Notes: generated from the sequence alone by a model not told the origin. Counted from the stretch's first letter, positions 23,758 through 36,243 are shown. The stretch: DNA of 64,000 bases from Cryptomeria japonica (GCF_030272615.1 NC_081406.1:118519847-118583846); one strand, 5' to 3'. Numbers and translations are program-made.

Positions 23758-23974
23758 ATCTATGACCATAATCACACTTGACCTGAAGGCTTAAGTCCCC
23801 GCAGCCACTATTCTTAAATCCGAAAGGGTAATTGAAAACATGTTCGCCACATAAGGAGATTGGTTGAGCTACACAAAGATGAGCCATGCATAGTGTAAAT
23901 AATAGGAGAAGACATGCAGTGAAAGAAGGGGAAAATAGTGGAGGTTGATGCAGAGTCATGGGTGTGTTTTCCAA
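23758..23974 (-). pseudogene. LRK10L copy 1, exon 1 start: signal peptide and first part of the GUB_WAK domain
   Basis: ATG at 23972-23974. Residues 15-35 are a hydrophobic signal core (FTACLLLLFTLCMAHLCVAQ), followed by C-G-E-H-V-F-N-Y-P-F-G-F and further Cys residues, the opening of the galacturonan-binding wall-associated kinase domain. The frame runs into the 3' copia LTR at 23757; after removal of the insert it continues in the same frame at 18669. Confidence 0.9.
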
Positions 23975-24495
23975 ACTAGTTTGGAGAAGGAAGGATTAGT
24001 GTAGGTTGGGGAAAGTATGAGATATTTTGAAATGTATTTATCTAAAATAGTAAAATTTGAAAAGTATTTGGAAACATGAGGTTGATGTGTTTGTTGGTTG
24101 TTTAGATAGTGAACATGCATACATCATTGAAGACATACCATTCACCTTGACAACATGTCATCATTGAAGATATTTTATAGATATATTTGATATGTTTTCT
24201 ATCACATTTATAATTGATAATAATTTTATAATGTATCTACATTAAATTGAATAAATAATTATTTTACTTTTATGATTAAATTTCTTTTAATTAATGTACT
24301 ATTTGATATCTACAATAAATTTCATAATCATAATTCTAATATTAATCTTATCATATCATATACAATGTAAATTTTATGAAAATGAGTTATTTTTCTTTAT
24401 AAACATATATTCATTATGATAAATGTTTAATAAATTATTTATAATTATGAAAAATCAATTTTTTGTGATTCATTTATTAACACATAATAATATAG
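23975..24495 (-). promoter_or_regulatory. 5' flank of LRK10L copy 1, shared with two other places
   Basis: Lies upstream of the kinase ATG. 24000-24180 matches 56625-56930 (phrases GGTGTAGGTT, TTTTGAAATGTAT, TTTGTTGGTTGTTTAGAT). 24380-24495 matches 50320-50420 (AATAAATTATTTATRA, TTTTTTGTGA). No TATA box can be assigned with certainty. The LINE begins at its far edge. Confidence 0.55.
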
Positions 24496-24522
24496 ATTTT
24501 TTTCTCTTGGAGGAGTGAGTTT

Positions 24523-26374
24523 TTGGTGGGGAGCAAGTTTTGGAGTCTTGCGCTCTTTATGCAGTCAAACATGTGTTCGGGAGATGAGGTGGTGGCAAAT
24601 CTGCTTCCCCCCAAAGATCCCTTTGGCACACAAGTTGGTCATGTCCTGCAATGGGTCTTCCAAGGTGGAAAATGGGTGGATGTTCTGGTTTCGACTGATC
24701 GCTCAGGTGTGGGTAAAACATCCCAACAAGATTTTCGTACTTTTGTGTATTTCCAAGGGTTTTTTCGGCAGCATGGGAATTGGGGCTGTAATTTGAGGAA
24801 TAAAGGTACTTGGCAAAAGGGCAATCAAAATGCTAGGGCTTCTAGCGATAAGGCTCGACTTGGCCTGGCGAGTGATTCTGCTAAATTGCAACCAATTTCA
24901 AGGGTTTCGGGAGCTCAATTGCCAAATTTTAATTTGCCCTTATAGCTGCGGCCTGCTCCACTCTTGGTTCCCTTGATTGATGCTTCAGATACTATCATGG
25001 GGAAAAAGGCTCATGATCTTTGGGCTTTGGCAGTCATTATCTAGGTGTGGGGTGACTCTATTCCTCTGTCAAAGCTCCATTATAAGATTCACGTGCAGTG
25101 GTATGGCACTTTGTACTTCCATGTTCTCTCTGCAAATTCGTTTATTATTGTTTTTGATTCTATATCTGCTAGGGATAAGGCGTTGAGTGTTTCATTTTTT
25201 TGGCTTGGGAAAAATCTGGTTTTTGTAGAAATTTGGAAGCCCTTTCTAGCGCCTTCTAGGGTTGGCCCAAAACAGGTTCCTATCTACTTTAAAATTTCTT
25301 TGTTACCCTTCAAATTTGTAGAATCTAATATTTTAACAAAGATTAGGGATTCATTTGGTAAATTTTTGTTGTCTCACTCAGTGCTTGAGGATGGGTTGTT
25401 TGTTGTCACAATTTGTGTGTTACTTTCACCCAAGGTCTCTCCTCCGAAGTTTTGTAACATTCGGTCTCCCTTTGGCATTTGGCGTCAAAATCTTATCAGA
25501 GATTCTGGGGATTTTGGTTGTTCTTCGATGACTATAGATTCTCATTTTTTTTCACATAAAATCCATTAAATTTGGTTCGAGGGTCATTGACTCCTCTTTT
25601 GATGGGAATGCGGAAATGTTCGTTTGGAATAAAGATCATTTAGGTGTCTCTGCTGTTAATCTGGTTTCCCCTTTGAAGAAAAAATTCACACCTAGGGTTT
25701 CAGCAAAGGTACCTCACTGCTATGTTCCTTCCCCAAAGATTGGCTTGGCTAATGTCTCTCCTTTGAATAATTCTAATGGTATTTTAAACATGGGAATGCC
25801 TTCTTTGCATCCCGCTGATTTGGGAAATGACTTAGGGGTTGAGACACAAATCCTTGTGGTTTTGAAGAATTCTGAACATCCTATGGATGTTGATATTGTT
25901 CCAAATGAGCATCTTATTGCCCAGGTGCAAGATATTGTTAATACTAATAAGGTTTCTCTTAATTCTGCTTTAGCTAATAAAGTAATTTCTTCAATTTCGA
26001 TTGATTTGGGTAGCCTGGAGAATTGCTTGCCTGCTTTTCCCACAAATAACTCTTTTGATTTACTCAATACGGATAAGGCTTTGGTCGCATCAGTTATTGG
26101 GCCATCTTTGGCTCCCATTGTTTCAGATAGGGAGAAGGTTAGGATGTTGTCAGTTGTTGGGGTAGGTTCCATTGAAGATAGGGCACTCGTGGATACTCCT
26201 TTGGGTATTAACGGGCTTCCTTTGGTTCAAATCCCTCTTTTCCCTACCTCACCCTTGTCAACTCCAGGAAAAAGAGGCCGCAAACCTAAACATGTTAAGA
26301 CTAAATTAGAAATTGATGCGAACATTCAAACAACTCTTCTTTCTTCTTTGGAGTCTTCCAGAAAGAAAAGATAA
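24523..26374 (+). pseudogene. LINE ORF1 (DUF4283-like RNA-binding protein)
   Basis: Three open pieces (24523-24945, 25045-25569, 25616-26374) in two frames. The middle piece has the DUF4283 pattern of plant L1 ORF1: FIIVFDSISARDKAL, then W-K-P-F, then QVPIYFKISLLPFKFVESN, LTKIRDSFGKFL. The last piece is Ser/Pro/Leu-rich and ends in a basic tail (PGKRGRKPKHVKTKLE, ESSRKKR). Stops at about 24943 and 25042, frameshift near 25565. Family assignment of the domain is inferred from pattern only. Confidence 0.7.
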
Positions 26375-26508
26375 AAAAAACCCTTTAGTCCGCCAGTCAC
26401 AAGAGCCTTGGCTTCTAAGCGAAGTCTCCATAAGACTTTTTTGGTAGATAAGGTTTCTCTGGTTTCTTTGGATGTTTCGAGGGGAGTTTTTGTTTCCCCT
26501 CAGGACCA

Positions 26509-29500
26509 ATGAAGATTATATCCTGGAATGTTAGGGGATTAAATGCCCCTAACAAACGACGCTTGATTAAGTCACAATTGGACTTAATGAAGTGTGATGT
26601 GGTGATGCTACAAGAAACTAAGTTAAATTTATCATCTGGTGATAGGTTATTCTCTTCTTGGAAAATATGAAATTTTTGTGCATCTCGCTCTTTGGGTGCT
26701 TCAAGTGGTCTTGTGGTCCTTTGGAAAGATTCTTGTGTGGATTTCTCATCAATTTATTCCTCATCCAATTGGATGCTTGGTTTGGTTAAGAGTAGGATAT
26801 CAAATTTAAAATTCTAGCTTTTTAATTTTTATGGACTATCTGGGGTTTTAGAAAAAAGAAACCTTTAGGAATTTTTGGTTTCCCTTGCTAGTTTAGATGA
26901 GAAGGCTGGGGGAATCATCCCTAATAAACATTCTATGTCAGACTTTTGCCACTTTACTCATTCCTTGAATTTGGTTGATTGTAAACCACTTAATGGGTCA
27001 TTTACATGGACAAACATGCAGAGAGACTTTTGCCAAATATCTGAAAGGCTGGATTTCTTTTTGGTTTCAGAAAATTGGTTCAATTCGAGTCAGGATTTTG
27101 TTTCCTCAGTTCTCCCCTTTACTTGCTCTGATCATTTCCCTATTCTATTTACTATTTTTGAGGATAGGGCACCTAGGAAGTTTCCTTTTAAGTTTGAGCC
27201 AATGTGGTTTCGGGATCGATCATTTTTACCTTCATTAAAGCAATGGTGGCTTTCTGCCCTATTTTTTACTGGGTCTCGGATGTTTCAGCTTGTTAAGAAA
27301 CTGGCCTTTTTAAATCATAAGATTAGGGATTGGAATGTGATGCATTTTAAGAATATTTTTGGAGAAAAGGCCAAGATACAAGAAGAAATTGAGCAGCTTA
27401 ATAAGAGCATTATTGCTTTAGGTATGTCCTCTCTATTGTATGATAGGCAAAAGTTTTTGAATCTTCAATCGAGTGAGACCTTGGCTAGGGAAGAATCTTA
27501 TTGGAGGCAGAAGTCTAGGGACCTTTGGCCCTTTGAAGGGGACAGAAATACTAAGTTCTTCCACTCCTCTTCTAAGATTAAGAGGCTTCGTAATCAAATT
27601 TTCTATATTATTGATTCTAATGGCAACAGTCTGGTTGATGAGGATGATATTGCTTCTAAAGCCATTAGGTTCTTTAAGTCACTGCTTACAGCAGAACTGG
27701 TTGCTGTAGATAATGAGTTTGTGAATTTGATCCCCCCATTAGTGTCTCAAGAAGATAATAAGATTCTTATGGCTCCCTTTTCGTTGGCTAAGCTAAAAGA
27801 GATAGTCTTTTCCATGCATTCGGAAAAGGCCTCGGGCTTGGATGGTTTTACAGCTCTATTTTTTCAGAAGTGTTGGGACTTTATAGGAAATGATGTTTTG
27901 TTAGCCTTGGAGGAATCCAGAAGAAATAGGTCGATATTGAGATAGCTTAATACTACTCTTAGTCCTATTATTCCGAAAGTAGACAATCCTAGCTCTTTTT
28001 TGGATTTTTCGTCCAATTGCCTTGTGTACTCCTTTATATAAATTTTTTACTTAGGAAATTTTGGTTAGGCTTTCCAAGCTTCGTCCTTGGATAGTTTCCT
28101 TGGAGCAGGGTGGATTTGTGCCTAGTCAGGAGACATCTGAAGGTGCGATTTTAGCTCATGAAATTCTGCACTCCACATCTCAACAAAAGGCTCCAGCCAT
28201 GATTCTTAAACTAGACATGCTTAAGGCTTATGATCATGTTAACAGGCAGTCCCTTGTGGCTGTTTTGTATCATTTGGGGTCTTTCTGCTATTGGGTCAAA
28301 TGGGTGTTTTCATGCATATCTTCTTCCCGCTTCTCAGTTTTGATTAATGGTTCCCCTTTGAGGTTTTTTGCTTCCTCTCAGGGACTTAGGCAAGGGGATC
28401 CCTTGTTCCCTTTTTTGTTTATTCTTTTGGCGGAAGCGTTAAGTAGGGCCATCTCTAATGCTATGGCATCTGGTTTATGGTCAGGTATCAAAGTTGATGT
28501 CCTCCTTTCTCCACAATCCCATTACTTGTTTGCTGATGACATGCTTCTGTTTGGGGTTGCCTCTTTGAGGGAAGCTCGAGTTATAAAGAAAATTATCTCT
28601 GACTATGCTTCTTTTTTTGGACAAAAGGTTCATAATCAAAAGTCCAAAGTCTTTTTTGTGAATGTCTCCCCTCTAGTTAGGGATAAACTTGTCAGCTTTT
28701 GGAGTTTCCAAGTAGGGACTTTTCTATGCATGTATTTGGGCATTCCTTTCTTTTTGGGCTCTAAAAAGACCTCCTTTTGGGATAAAGTTGTTCATTCAAT
28801 AACCTCTAGAATTTCCTCCTGGAATCACAAGTGGCTTATGATGGTTGGTAAGATCCTTTTAATCAAATCAGTTTTGAATGCCATCCCTACATATTTGATG
28901 TCTATTTTGCAGGCTCCCTCTCAAGTTATTAAGGACATTAAGGTTTCCCTTAGATCCTTCCTTTGGAATGATAACTTGGGAGGTAGGAAGAAGATCCCTC
29001 TTCTTGCTTGGGACAATATTTGTTGCCCCAAAGAGCTGGGGGTGCAGGTATTTGCAATTTAGCTATTTAGAATAGGGCGTTGGGGGTGAAATTGGTATGG
29101 AAATTATATATGCAGACCCTCATAGAAAATAGGCTTCCGTCATGCTTGCTAAGTATTTAAGGGGAGCTTCCAAAGAAAGGATTTTTACTGCTACATCTCT
29201 TCCGAAGGGTTCTGCATTTTGGAACTTTTTGGTATCTTGTAGGAGGGTTGTTTTACTACATTTATCTTGGGTTGTCCATAACGGGAAGAAGGCCCAGTTT
29301 TGGGATGAAGTCTAGAATGGGCATCCTTCTCTTTTAGCTATCCGAGACTAGTCCCCTTTGCTTGGTATTCTATCGGACCTTTGGGGGCCTTTTGTTGCAG
29401 ATTACTTTGACATTGTTTCCAAAGGTCCATGTTTAGTAGCTAAATGGAAGAATATTCCTCCCTTGCCTATTGATAATGATCTTAGACTTGCTTTTGTGGA

Positions 29501-30698
29501 AGAACTTCACAAAAGACCTCTTGTTTTTCACAATAAGGAGTACTCCTTGGTCTAGATTAAGAATGTTGTAGGTTCATATTCAGTAAAAGATGGTTATAAT
29601 TCTTTGATTCAGATTTCCTCACCCTCTTGTTCACCTACTAAGCTATTTTGGCATCCAACTTATCTTCCTAAGGCAAGGTCTTTTGCTTGGTTGGCAGTCC
29701 AGGATAAAGTCCTCACTAGGATCCGATTGGACAGGCTTGGGATTACAATAGTATTTCCTTGTGTTCTTTGTGGTTATTGTATGGAATCCATGGATCACCT
29801 TTTCCTGCTATGTCCATTTTCTTCTGAGTGTTGGTATTGGCTGCTTGGCATGCTTGGTTTGTCTTCTTCTCTTTGTCCTAATCCATTTTCGTAATTCATG
29901 GCCTGGCCCTTATTGTTCTCCTCTTCATTTTATTCATCTCTTTGGGTTGTGGCCCCATCATTGGTGATCTGGAATCTCTAGCTTGAAAGGAATTGTAGAA
30001 TTTTCAAACATAAATCTGCCACCCTAATTGATGTAATTGGTAAAATCCAAACCTCCATTTGTGAGGTGGTACTTTATTTCATCCATAAAAATTTAGATCA
30101 CCTCGGGTCTTTTTCTCATTGGGACAATTGGGTCACTTGGAAATGGTCTTCGCTTCATCTAATGCCTTTCTATGGGGCTATATCAAATGGACTATCTTCT
30201 CTTGTGAAACGCTAGATGGCTAAATGGAACCCTCCCCCCTTCCCTTCATTCAAAATTCAGTTTGATGGGGCTTCTAAGGGGAATCTGGGAAGGTCTGGTG
30301 TTGGATTAGTTATGTTTTATCATTCTTCTAAGATCATCAAAGTCATGGGGAAACATATTGGTTAGGGTACTAATAATGCGGCTGAGTTCCAGGCTTTATC
30401 CTTTGGGCTTGATCTCGCTCTTTCATTAAACATTAAAGATATTGTTATTGAAGGAGACTCAATGGTGGTTTTTCAGGCGGTTGTTGCCAAAAAATGTCTC
30501 TCTTGGTATTTGCAGTATTTTTTAGACCACATTCTTGTGCAATTAAAGTGCTTTTCCACTTTCTCTATCTCTCACTGTTTCAGGGAGATCAATGTCATTG
30601 TGGATTTCTTGGCGAATAAGGCTATTACTGAGGGTGCTGATTTCTTAGAGGTTTCTCCTTCAAACATTCCTATTTCTTGCATGAAGATTATTTCTTAG
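26509..30698 (+). pseudogene. LINE ORF2: endonuclease, RT, zf-RVT, RNase H
   Basis: ATG at 26509 with the AP endonuclease start MKIISWNVRGLNAPNKR and MLQETKL; further ISERLDFFLVSENW and CSDHFPI (the catalytic SDH). RT from about 27790: SEKASGLDGFTALFFQKCW, then after a frameshift near 27950-28060 GFVPSQETSEGAI, LKLDMLKAYDHV, GLRQGDPLFPFLF and FADDM (YADD box, near 28530). zf-RVT near 29640-29830 (FWHPTYLPKARSFAW, PCVLC, ESMDHLFLLCPF). RNase H near 30245-30640 (FDGASKGN, NNAAEFQAL, EGDSMVVF). In-frame stops near 26669, 26815, 26866, 27943, 29059 and others. Confidence 0.93.
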
Positions 30699-32212
30699 CA
30701 AGATCTTTTTTCAAAAACCTCCTTCATTTTCTATGCTTGATGTTGTTTTCTTCCATAAGTGTCTGCAATGAAGGTGTTGGTCTTCGGGACAATATCTTTG
30801 TTGTTGACATTTCCTATTAGAATTTCCTCATGGAGTAGGGAGATTATTGTGGCTTCTACTATCGGATTGAGATCCCCTTTATGGTATTGTCTTCTCCCAT
30901 CTCCTTGCTTTGTGTAGTTTTTCACTTCCCTATATGGCTATAGGAGGGATGTTGTCCTGCCTTATGGCAACATCTCTGTTGTATCTATATTTGGTAGTAT
31001 CTCCTCACTAAGTATGGAGGATGGAGGGGCAACTTTTGATTGGCTAGTAGTTTTGGTATTGAATGGGCCTTTATTTTGCAATATGTCTGTCTTGTTTGGC
31101 TGTGTGCTTGTTCATTGGGGATATCCTTGTCAGTGGGTATCTTTGTTTTCTTTGATGGCAGTCAAGTTTTGTTTCGGGGACTATTTGGTACCAGCCTTTA
31201 TTCAACTCCACTCATTACATGCTAATCATTATCTACTCGACAGGGGTATGTTAGTTATATTTGTTAGATCCTCTACATTTTTCAGCAATCATTTTACTTT
31301 ATGGTCAGAAGTTGGTGCCTTTCTCATGGGGCTTCATATCATAATGAAAAGAGTTGGTCCTTTATTTGAATCATCTAGCATCGTGGTTGATTTGATATTT
31401 ACGGAGTTGCAATTTAATGATTGCGGATGTTGTGAGGCATGAGTCTATTTCATTGCTCATTGTTTACTCTTATGATGGAAGGATAATCATGATCTGGTTA
31501 TCTCATTCTCTATTATATTCTTGATGGCGTGTAGATATGGCATTCATTCTATCTTTTCATTTTTTCTTACTAACATAAAATGCTCTGTTTTTTATGGAGA
31601 GTTCTTGTCAAAATTGATGGATGGTGGCTTTTTCTGAGGAATTGGAAAGAGCAATTAACATGGTGTTGCAAATGGTTTCTTATCCTGCTGTTACTTCTTT
31701 GGCTTTTGCTTTGGATTATTCTATGAATCGGTCTCATCCTGCTTCCTGAGGGTTTCCATCATCCTTCTCTGCTTTTTATCTAGATTGGCATATGTTTGCT
31801 CACCATATTTATGCTGGTTGGATCACTTATTCTTGGTTCTCTTCTGGCTTTGAGTTTTGTTCTCTTCAAAGCCTTGGACTCATGTGGTGTATAGACAGGT
31901 TGGTTTTGGGGTGATGGCACTGGTTATGGTTGGACATCATTGGCTCCATTTTGAGATGTTCTCTTCTAGACTAGTTCTCACAGCTTCCTTTATATCTAAT
32001 GTGGTTGGCTATGTATCTGGGGGGGTTTATTTGGGATGCCTATGGGCTTTTGTATTAGGTAGATAGGCTTATGTTTTCTTGAGCAATACTGAAGGGTTTT
32101 CTTACTAGTTCTTTCCCTTCAGTGCTCTTTGAACCAGACACCTATAAAAAATAAATTGAAGATTTAACATAATTTTAGTGGTTTCATCCACTTTTATCAA
32201 AAAAAATAAAAA
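30699..32212 (+). other. LINE 3' region, about 1.5 kb, non-coding
   Basis: No known domain. Pyrimidine-rich and GC-poor, running from the RNase H stop to TTCATCCACTTTTATCAAAAA. Unusually long for a plant L1 3' UTR, so it may hold a further decayed insertion. Confidence 0.45.
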
Positions 32213-34390
32213 CAAATTATCAAATAATTTTACACTATAATAAAAATATTCATATATATTAAATATTTTTTGATCTAATATTTATTAAATTTTTTTACAT
32301 GTATTTAGTGTCGAAATTTTTTTAAGATATCAAGAATAAGTTGAGTGTTAATTTTAAGTGCTCATTAAGAATCCTTTGAATTACAATTAGTCTCTAATAA
32401 TCAAAATCTAATTTTTAAGACCATTTAACTATGTCATAAAAAACAATCACTAATCAATTTACATTGAACTTTTCTAAAATTCAATAATTTTCTATGACAA
32501 CCATTGTCACCACTATAAACAACATCCATAGCTATTATTAACTCTATCTCAAACCTAAGGTGAAAAAATCTTTAAATCTTTAATCATTATATACTGCATC
32601 ACACATCACTCCTATAATATTAAACTAAGATATCATGAGGCTCAACAATCACATGAATACTTCAAAAATTCAATGCCTCTACCAAAAAAAAATGATTTGC
32701 TTTAGGGGAAGAGCACTAGTAGTCATTATAGATAACTTTGTGTATCCTAAGCTCGCAAACAATACATCAGATTTCAATGATTTTATTTTTATTGTCTTTG
32801 TCTGCAACTCGACTACTTATAGCTATTGTTTTGGCTTCTTAGTAATAAACACTGTGCGATCATTATACATAAAATGTCAGAAAACAGTCATTTCAAAAAA
32901 TCATTAGAAACATATTTCCTATTATCTCATTATTTGTTGGCTTTGAAAATAATATCTAAAATAAAAAAATGATATCTATGAGGTCGTTATCCCTTCCAGT
33001 AGTATCTGATGGTATAAATGTTATATAGTTGTTACATAAAGAAGATGGGGAGAATCTCATCTATTTGCCTGAGCCAATACATCCAAAAATGAAGTCAAGT
33101 CAAGCTGCAAGACTTCGTGCATATGAGTTGGAAAATTGGAAATGGTCATTGCCATGGTGACATAGCTTCATTCAATCAAACATCGTGATTTTGGCAACCA
33201 TTAGAGATCCCGCACTGGCGAAAGTTCCCCTGTTATAGCTTTCACACGGCAATGAACAACAACTATCCGCTTTTATGGAAGGAAAATAATTACAACGAGC
33301 GGGAGCCTGTGCTCTAGAATAGAGGGAAGCACTCTGAAAGGCCTGGCAGGGCCGGTTAAAATTTTATACATTGAACGAGGAAAGAATCTGTTACATAAAC
33401 AAGAGTAAATTGTATAATGACGAGGGGTGAAATGTAATATGACAAATAAAATGTAATGGTTATTTTTCATACAAAACAATTCAATTTTAAAAACATAAAT
33501 TTGTATAATAGAATTGTTTTTCATCAATTTTTTTTTTCTATAAACAGCATTGAAAAGGCAGATTAAGATAATCCAATCAGTATGAATCATGTAAAAATCT
33601 ATGTTGATTTAAAAATTTTGTGTTTTCAATCAAGTGTTGTTTTGTATGTAGACTCCAAGTAAAACAATTTAACTGGAGTATGGATCATCCTCTTCTCTAA
33701 CAAAATAAAACTTATGTTTATAATCTATATAGTAAATAAAATAGTTTTAATTACTATTTTTATTTTAAAATCAAATAGCTTTAAATTTATATTTCATATT
33801 TTTTAAATAGATTTATTTAAGATACATATATTAATTAAATATGATTTTATGAAATTTGGGTAAAAAATTAAATTCTAAATTTTATTGATATAACTATTCA
33901 TATTAAAACTTTAATATGATTATTAATTTGTTGTTTGTGTGATATTAAATTTTCATTTAAAAAAAAATCAAATTATTAGTTAGGAATATACAATTGAATG
34001 ATAAAAAAAAGAGAATTAATTTTTTATCTTTAGGAATAATGTTGAAGAATTTAATATGATGTCAAACTAAAATCTTTTTGTCTTCAAAAGGAAAATGACT
34101 TTGTTTATGTGATAAATGTTTTCATATTATCACAACCTTTAATTTCTAGATAGGTCAATCTCATCACTATAGATCAGTTTGCATAGCACAATTTTTTCAT
34201 GCAACTTGGATATGATCTAGCAAATTGCTCTTTTTTTCTCCTTAAATAACTCTCATCTCTATATTTTGCTAACTATTAAATGTTGGCAATATTTAAAAAT
34301 GCATTGGGGAGATTGCTAGATCATGAAACTTGTGTTCTAAGTATTTCCTAGAAGAAAGGTTAAGATTCACAAGGTGTGTGCTCAAGAAAA
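32213..34390. other. Remainder of LRK10L unit 1 flank; no gene
   Basis: 32223-32400 matches 50420-50580 (GAATAAGTTGWGTGTTRATTTTA, then CATTAAGAATYCTKTGAATTA). 33085-33370 matches 50600-50870 in part (AATGAAGTCAAGTCAAGC..., CTTTCACACGGCAATGAACAAC). 33735 onward (ATAGTAAATAAAATAGTTT) matches 51508 onward. The short frames here are unsupported. Confidence 0.6.
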
Positions 34391-34401
34391 AATAATATAG
34401 G

Positions 34402-34755
34402 ATCATTTATCTTTGTTCTAAAGGTGGTCAAGTTATGGATTAAAAATTTATGTTGAGTTAAAAGGGTATAATAAAGAAATCATTTATCATACAAAAGAAC
34501 TCTCCCTAGAGTCAAAGCTATCATTTATCTTTGTTCTAAATGTGATCAAGTTATGGCTTAAAAAGTTATGTTGAGTTAAAAGGGTATAATAAAGAAATAA
34601 TTTAGCATACAAAAGAACTCTCCCTAGAGTCAAAGCTATCATTTATCTTTCTTCTTAATGTGATCAAGTTATGGCTTAAAAAGTTATGTTGATTAAAAAG
34701 GGTATAATAAATAAATAATTTAGCATACAAAAGAACTCTCCCTAGAATCAAAGCT
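34402..34755. repeat. 118-bp tandem repeat, three copies
   Basis: Units start at 34402, 34520 and 34638, each beginning ATCATTTATCTTTSTTCT and ending TAGARTCAAAGCT. Copies differ at a handful of positions. A - strand frame running through them is an artefact of the repeat. Confidence 0.92.
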
Positions 34756-34784
34756 AGTTTGACAAAAAAACAAAGACTAATCAA

Positions 34785-35330
34785 TCCTAAGATTGAACCT
34801 TTAATGAAACAAGAACTCGAACAATTAATTGAACCAAAAATCACATTTCCATCAAATATTTAACATGGGTGTCAATTCTAATGCCAAGAAGAATAATGGA
34901 GATAGATGATTGCGTACCAATTCAATAGATCTAAATAAAGCTTTTATAAAGAATCGCTACTCACTTCCTTCAATGGAGAAAATAGTACAAATAATGGTTG
35001 GATCAGAAATATAATCCTTGCTAGATGGATTCTTCAATTATAATCAATTTTAGGTGAAGGAAGAAGACTCTTACAAATATACTTTTCCATTAAATGAGGG
35101 ACATTCACCTATGCTAAAAACATCATTTAGATTATTAAATGTAAGAGCTATTTTCCAACATGCCATAAATATGACATTAGAGAGTTGATAAATAAATTTT
35201 TATTTATCTTGATGATTTGGATGAACATCATTATCCAAATAAAAAGATTTTTTTTTAAAACATTTGGTGGAGGTATTCAAAAAATGCCAAGAATTTGGGA
35301 TTTCTTCAAATCCTATTAAATGCCAAGAAT
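34785..35330 (+). pseudogene. Ty3/gypsy RT remnant
   Basis: Heavily decayed + strand RT: LMKQELEQLIEPKI, a broken WVS..PRRN-like stretch, the basic and NYPLPS-equivalent ESLLTSFNGE, a damaged D-G-F segment (LARWILQL), LEMRGTFTYAK, AIFQHAINMTL, a broken YLDD region near 35190-35215 and LVEVFKKCQEFGISSNP near 35268-35318. At least ten stops or frameshifts. The segment FKKCQEFGISSNP argues for a Tat/Athila-type gypsy lineage. Confidence 0.65.
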
Positions 35331-35384
35331 TTGACAAGATGAGAAGATGACTCAGGTAGGGAAATGCCCCTAACACATCTTGTA

Positions 35385-36160
35385 GAGATCACAAAAGCAA
35401 GAAGCTAACCAAAACCCTCGGTAGCTAAAAGATACAAGGAAGGGTCCAAAGGGCAATCCTGGCGAATGGACTTAAAAAAGCTAACAACCAAAGATTACAC
35501 CCCATTAATACTAATGCAAGTAGAAGTGTCTCCAAAAAGCATTTGCATAGATTGAATGAAGATGTGAAAAAAATTGAAATCTTTGAGCATCGCAAGAATA
35601 AAGGGTCATTCAATGTGGTCATAAGCCTTAGCAAAATGATTTTTTTTTTTAAATGACATTTTTTTTAGAGCGGAAAGCTCATTCCATGGCTTCCCAAACA
35701 ACAATGATGTTATCTAGGATAAACTTGGATTTAATGAAAATAATTTTCTCAAGACAAACAATCTGTGGGAGGAGATGGTGAATCTTGAGAGCTTGGGCCT
35801 TGGTAATGATTTTGCAAGAGACATTGAGAAAAGTAATGGGGTACTAGTTGCAAATATCTTCCAGATTTCCTACCTTAGACCTATGAATTTTATATTTCCC
35901 TTGCTGATAAGCTAGCCAAGAGATCTCGAATGAAAAACCTCTAGGTAAAATTTGTGAAGGTCGGATCCAACATAGGGCCATAAGGCCTTATAAAATTTGC
36001 AAGGGAAGCCATCACAACTAGGCACTTTATCATCTAACATGGAAAACATGACAGACACCAAAACATCAATGCCAACATCGAATGCTGGTTTGAAGTTGGT
36101 CATGGCCATAAGAAAGGTAAAATGTACTATAATTATTGTGGTATGATGCAAGACCAATGC
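35385..36160 (-). pseudogene. LINE reverse transcriptase remnant
   Basis: On the - strand: MFSMLDDKVPSCDGFPCKFYKALW near 36000-36040 (RT fingers of plant L1, KAPGxDGF equivalent), then FLNVSCKIITKAQAL (LLNVxYKIxxKxLA equivalent) near 35780-35820, RFILDNIIVVWEAME near 35690-35740, and after a T-rich gap KAYDHIE, MLKDFNFF, INGV..VVSFFKSIRQDCPLDPSLYLL (GxRQGDPLSPxLF equivalent) near 35460-35640. The endonuclease and RT end are missing. Older than the TRIM-like element next to it. Confidence 0.75.
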
Positions 36161-36243
36161 AAATAATCACTATGCAAAGAAAAAACAAGAAACCCTAATA
36201 GAGTAAAATGGCATATGTCCTTTCAGCCAAAGAAATACTACTA

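Larger units (their letters stand above)
16699..23974 (-). pseudogene. LRK10L-type (Lr10-like) receptor kinase, copy 1, disrupted
   Basis: A receptor-like kinase: signal peptide, cysteine-rich GUB_WAK-type extracellular domain, transmembrane helix, Ser/Thr kinase. Three exons are visible with GT/AG borders: exon 1 = 23974-23758 plus 18674-18142 (split by a copia insertion), exon 2 = 17844-17806, exon 3 = 17629-16699; phases fit across both introns. Lesions: the copia insertion; an in-frame TAA at 18635-18637; and a deletion with frameshift at about 17140 that fuses LNW (subdomain V/VI) to YVAPEVW (subdomain VIII), removing the catalytic HRD-type loop and DFG. The family senses unknown wall or pathogen signals at the plasma membrane; this copy cannot make an active kinase. 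Confidence 0.92.
24496..32212 (+). mobile_element. L1-type plant LINE, near full length, inserted in the LRK10L 5' flank
   Basis: ORF1, then ORF2 with endonuclease, RT, zf-RVT and a C-terminal RNase H, then a 3' region ending in an A-rich run (CAAAAAAAATAAAAAC near 32197). Boundaries come from the paralogous flank at 50290-50450, which runs through without the LINE: left flank ends ...ATAATATAG at about 24494 and the flank resumes ...ATAATTTTACACTATAA at about 32223. Target duplication is blurred. Multiple stops show it is dead. Confidence 0.93.

Noticed and set aside
25720-26172. A - strand frame of 150 codons
   Set aside because: Shadow of LINE ORF1 on the + strand.
36085-36170. A + strand zinc-knuckle-like string (YCGMMQDQC) near 36140
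   Set aside because: Too short, lacks the His spacing, and lies opposite the LINE RT remnant.
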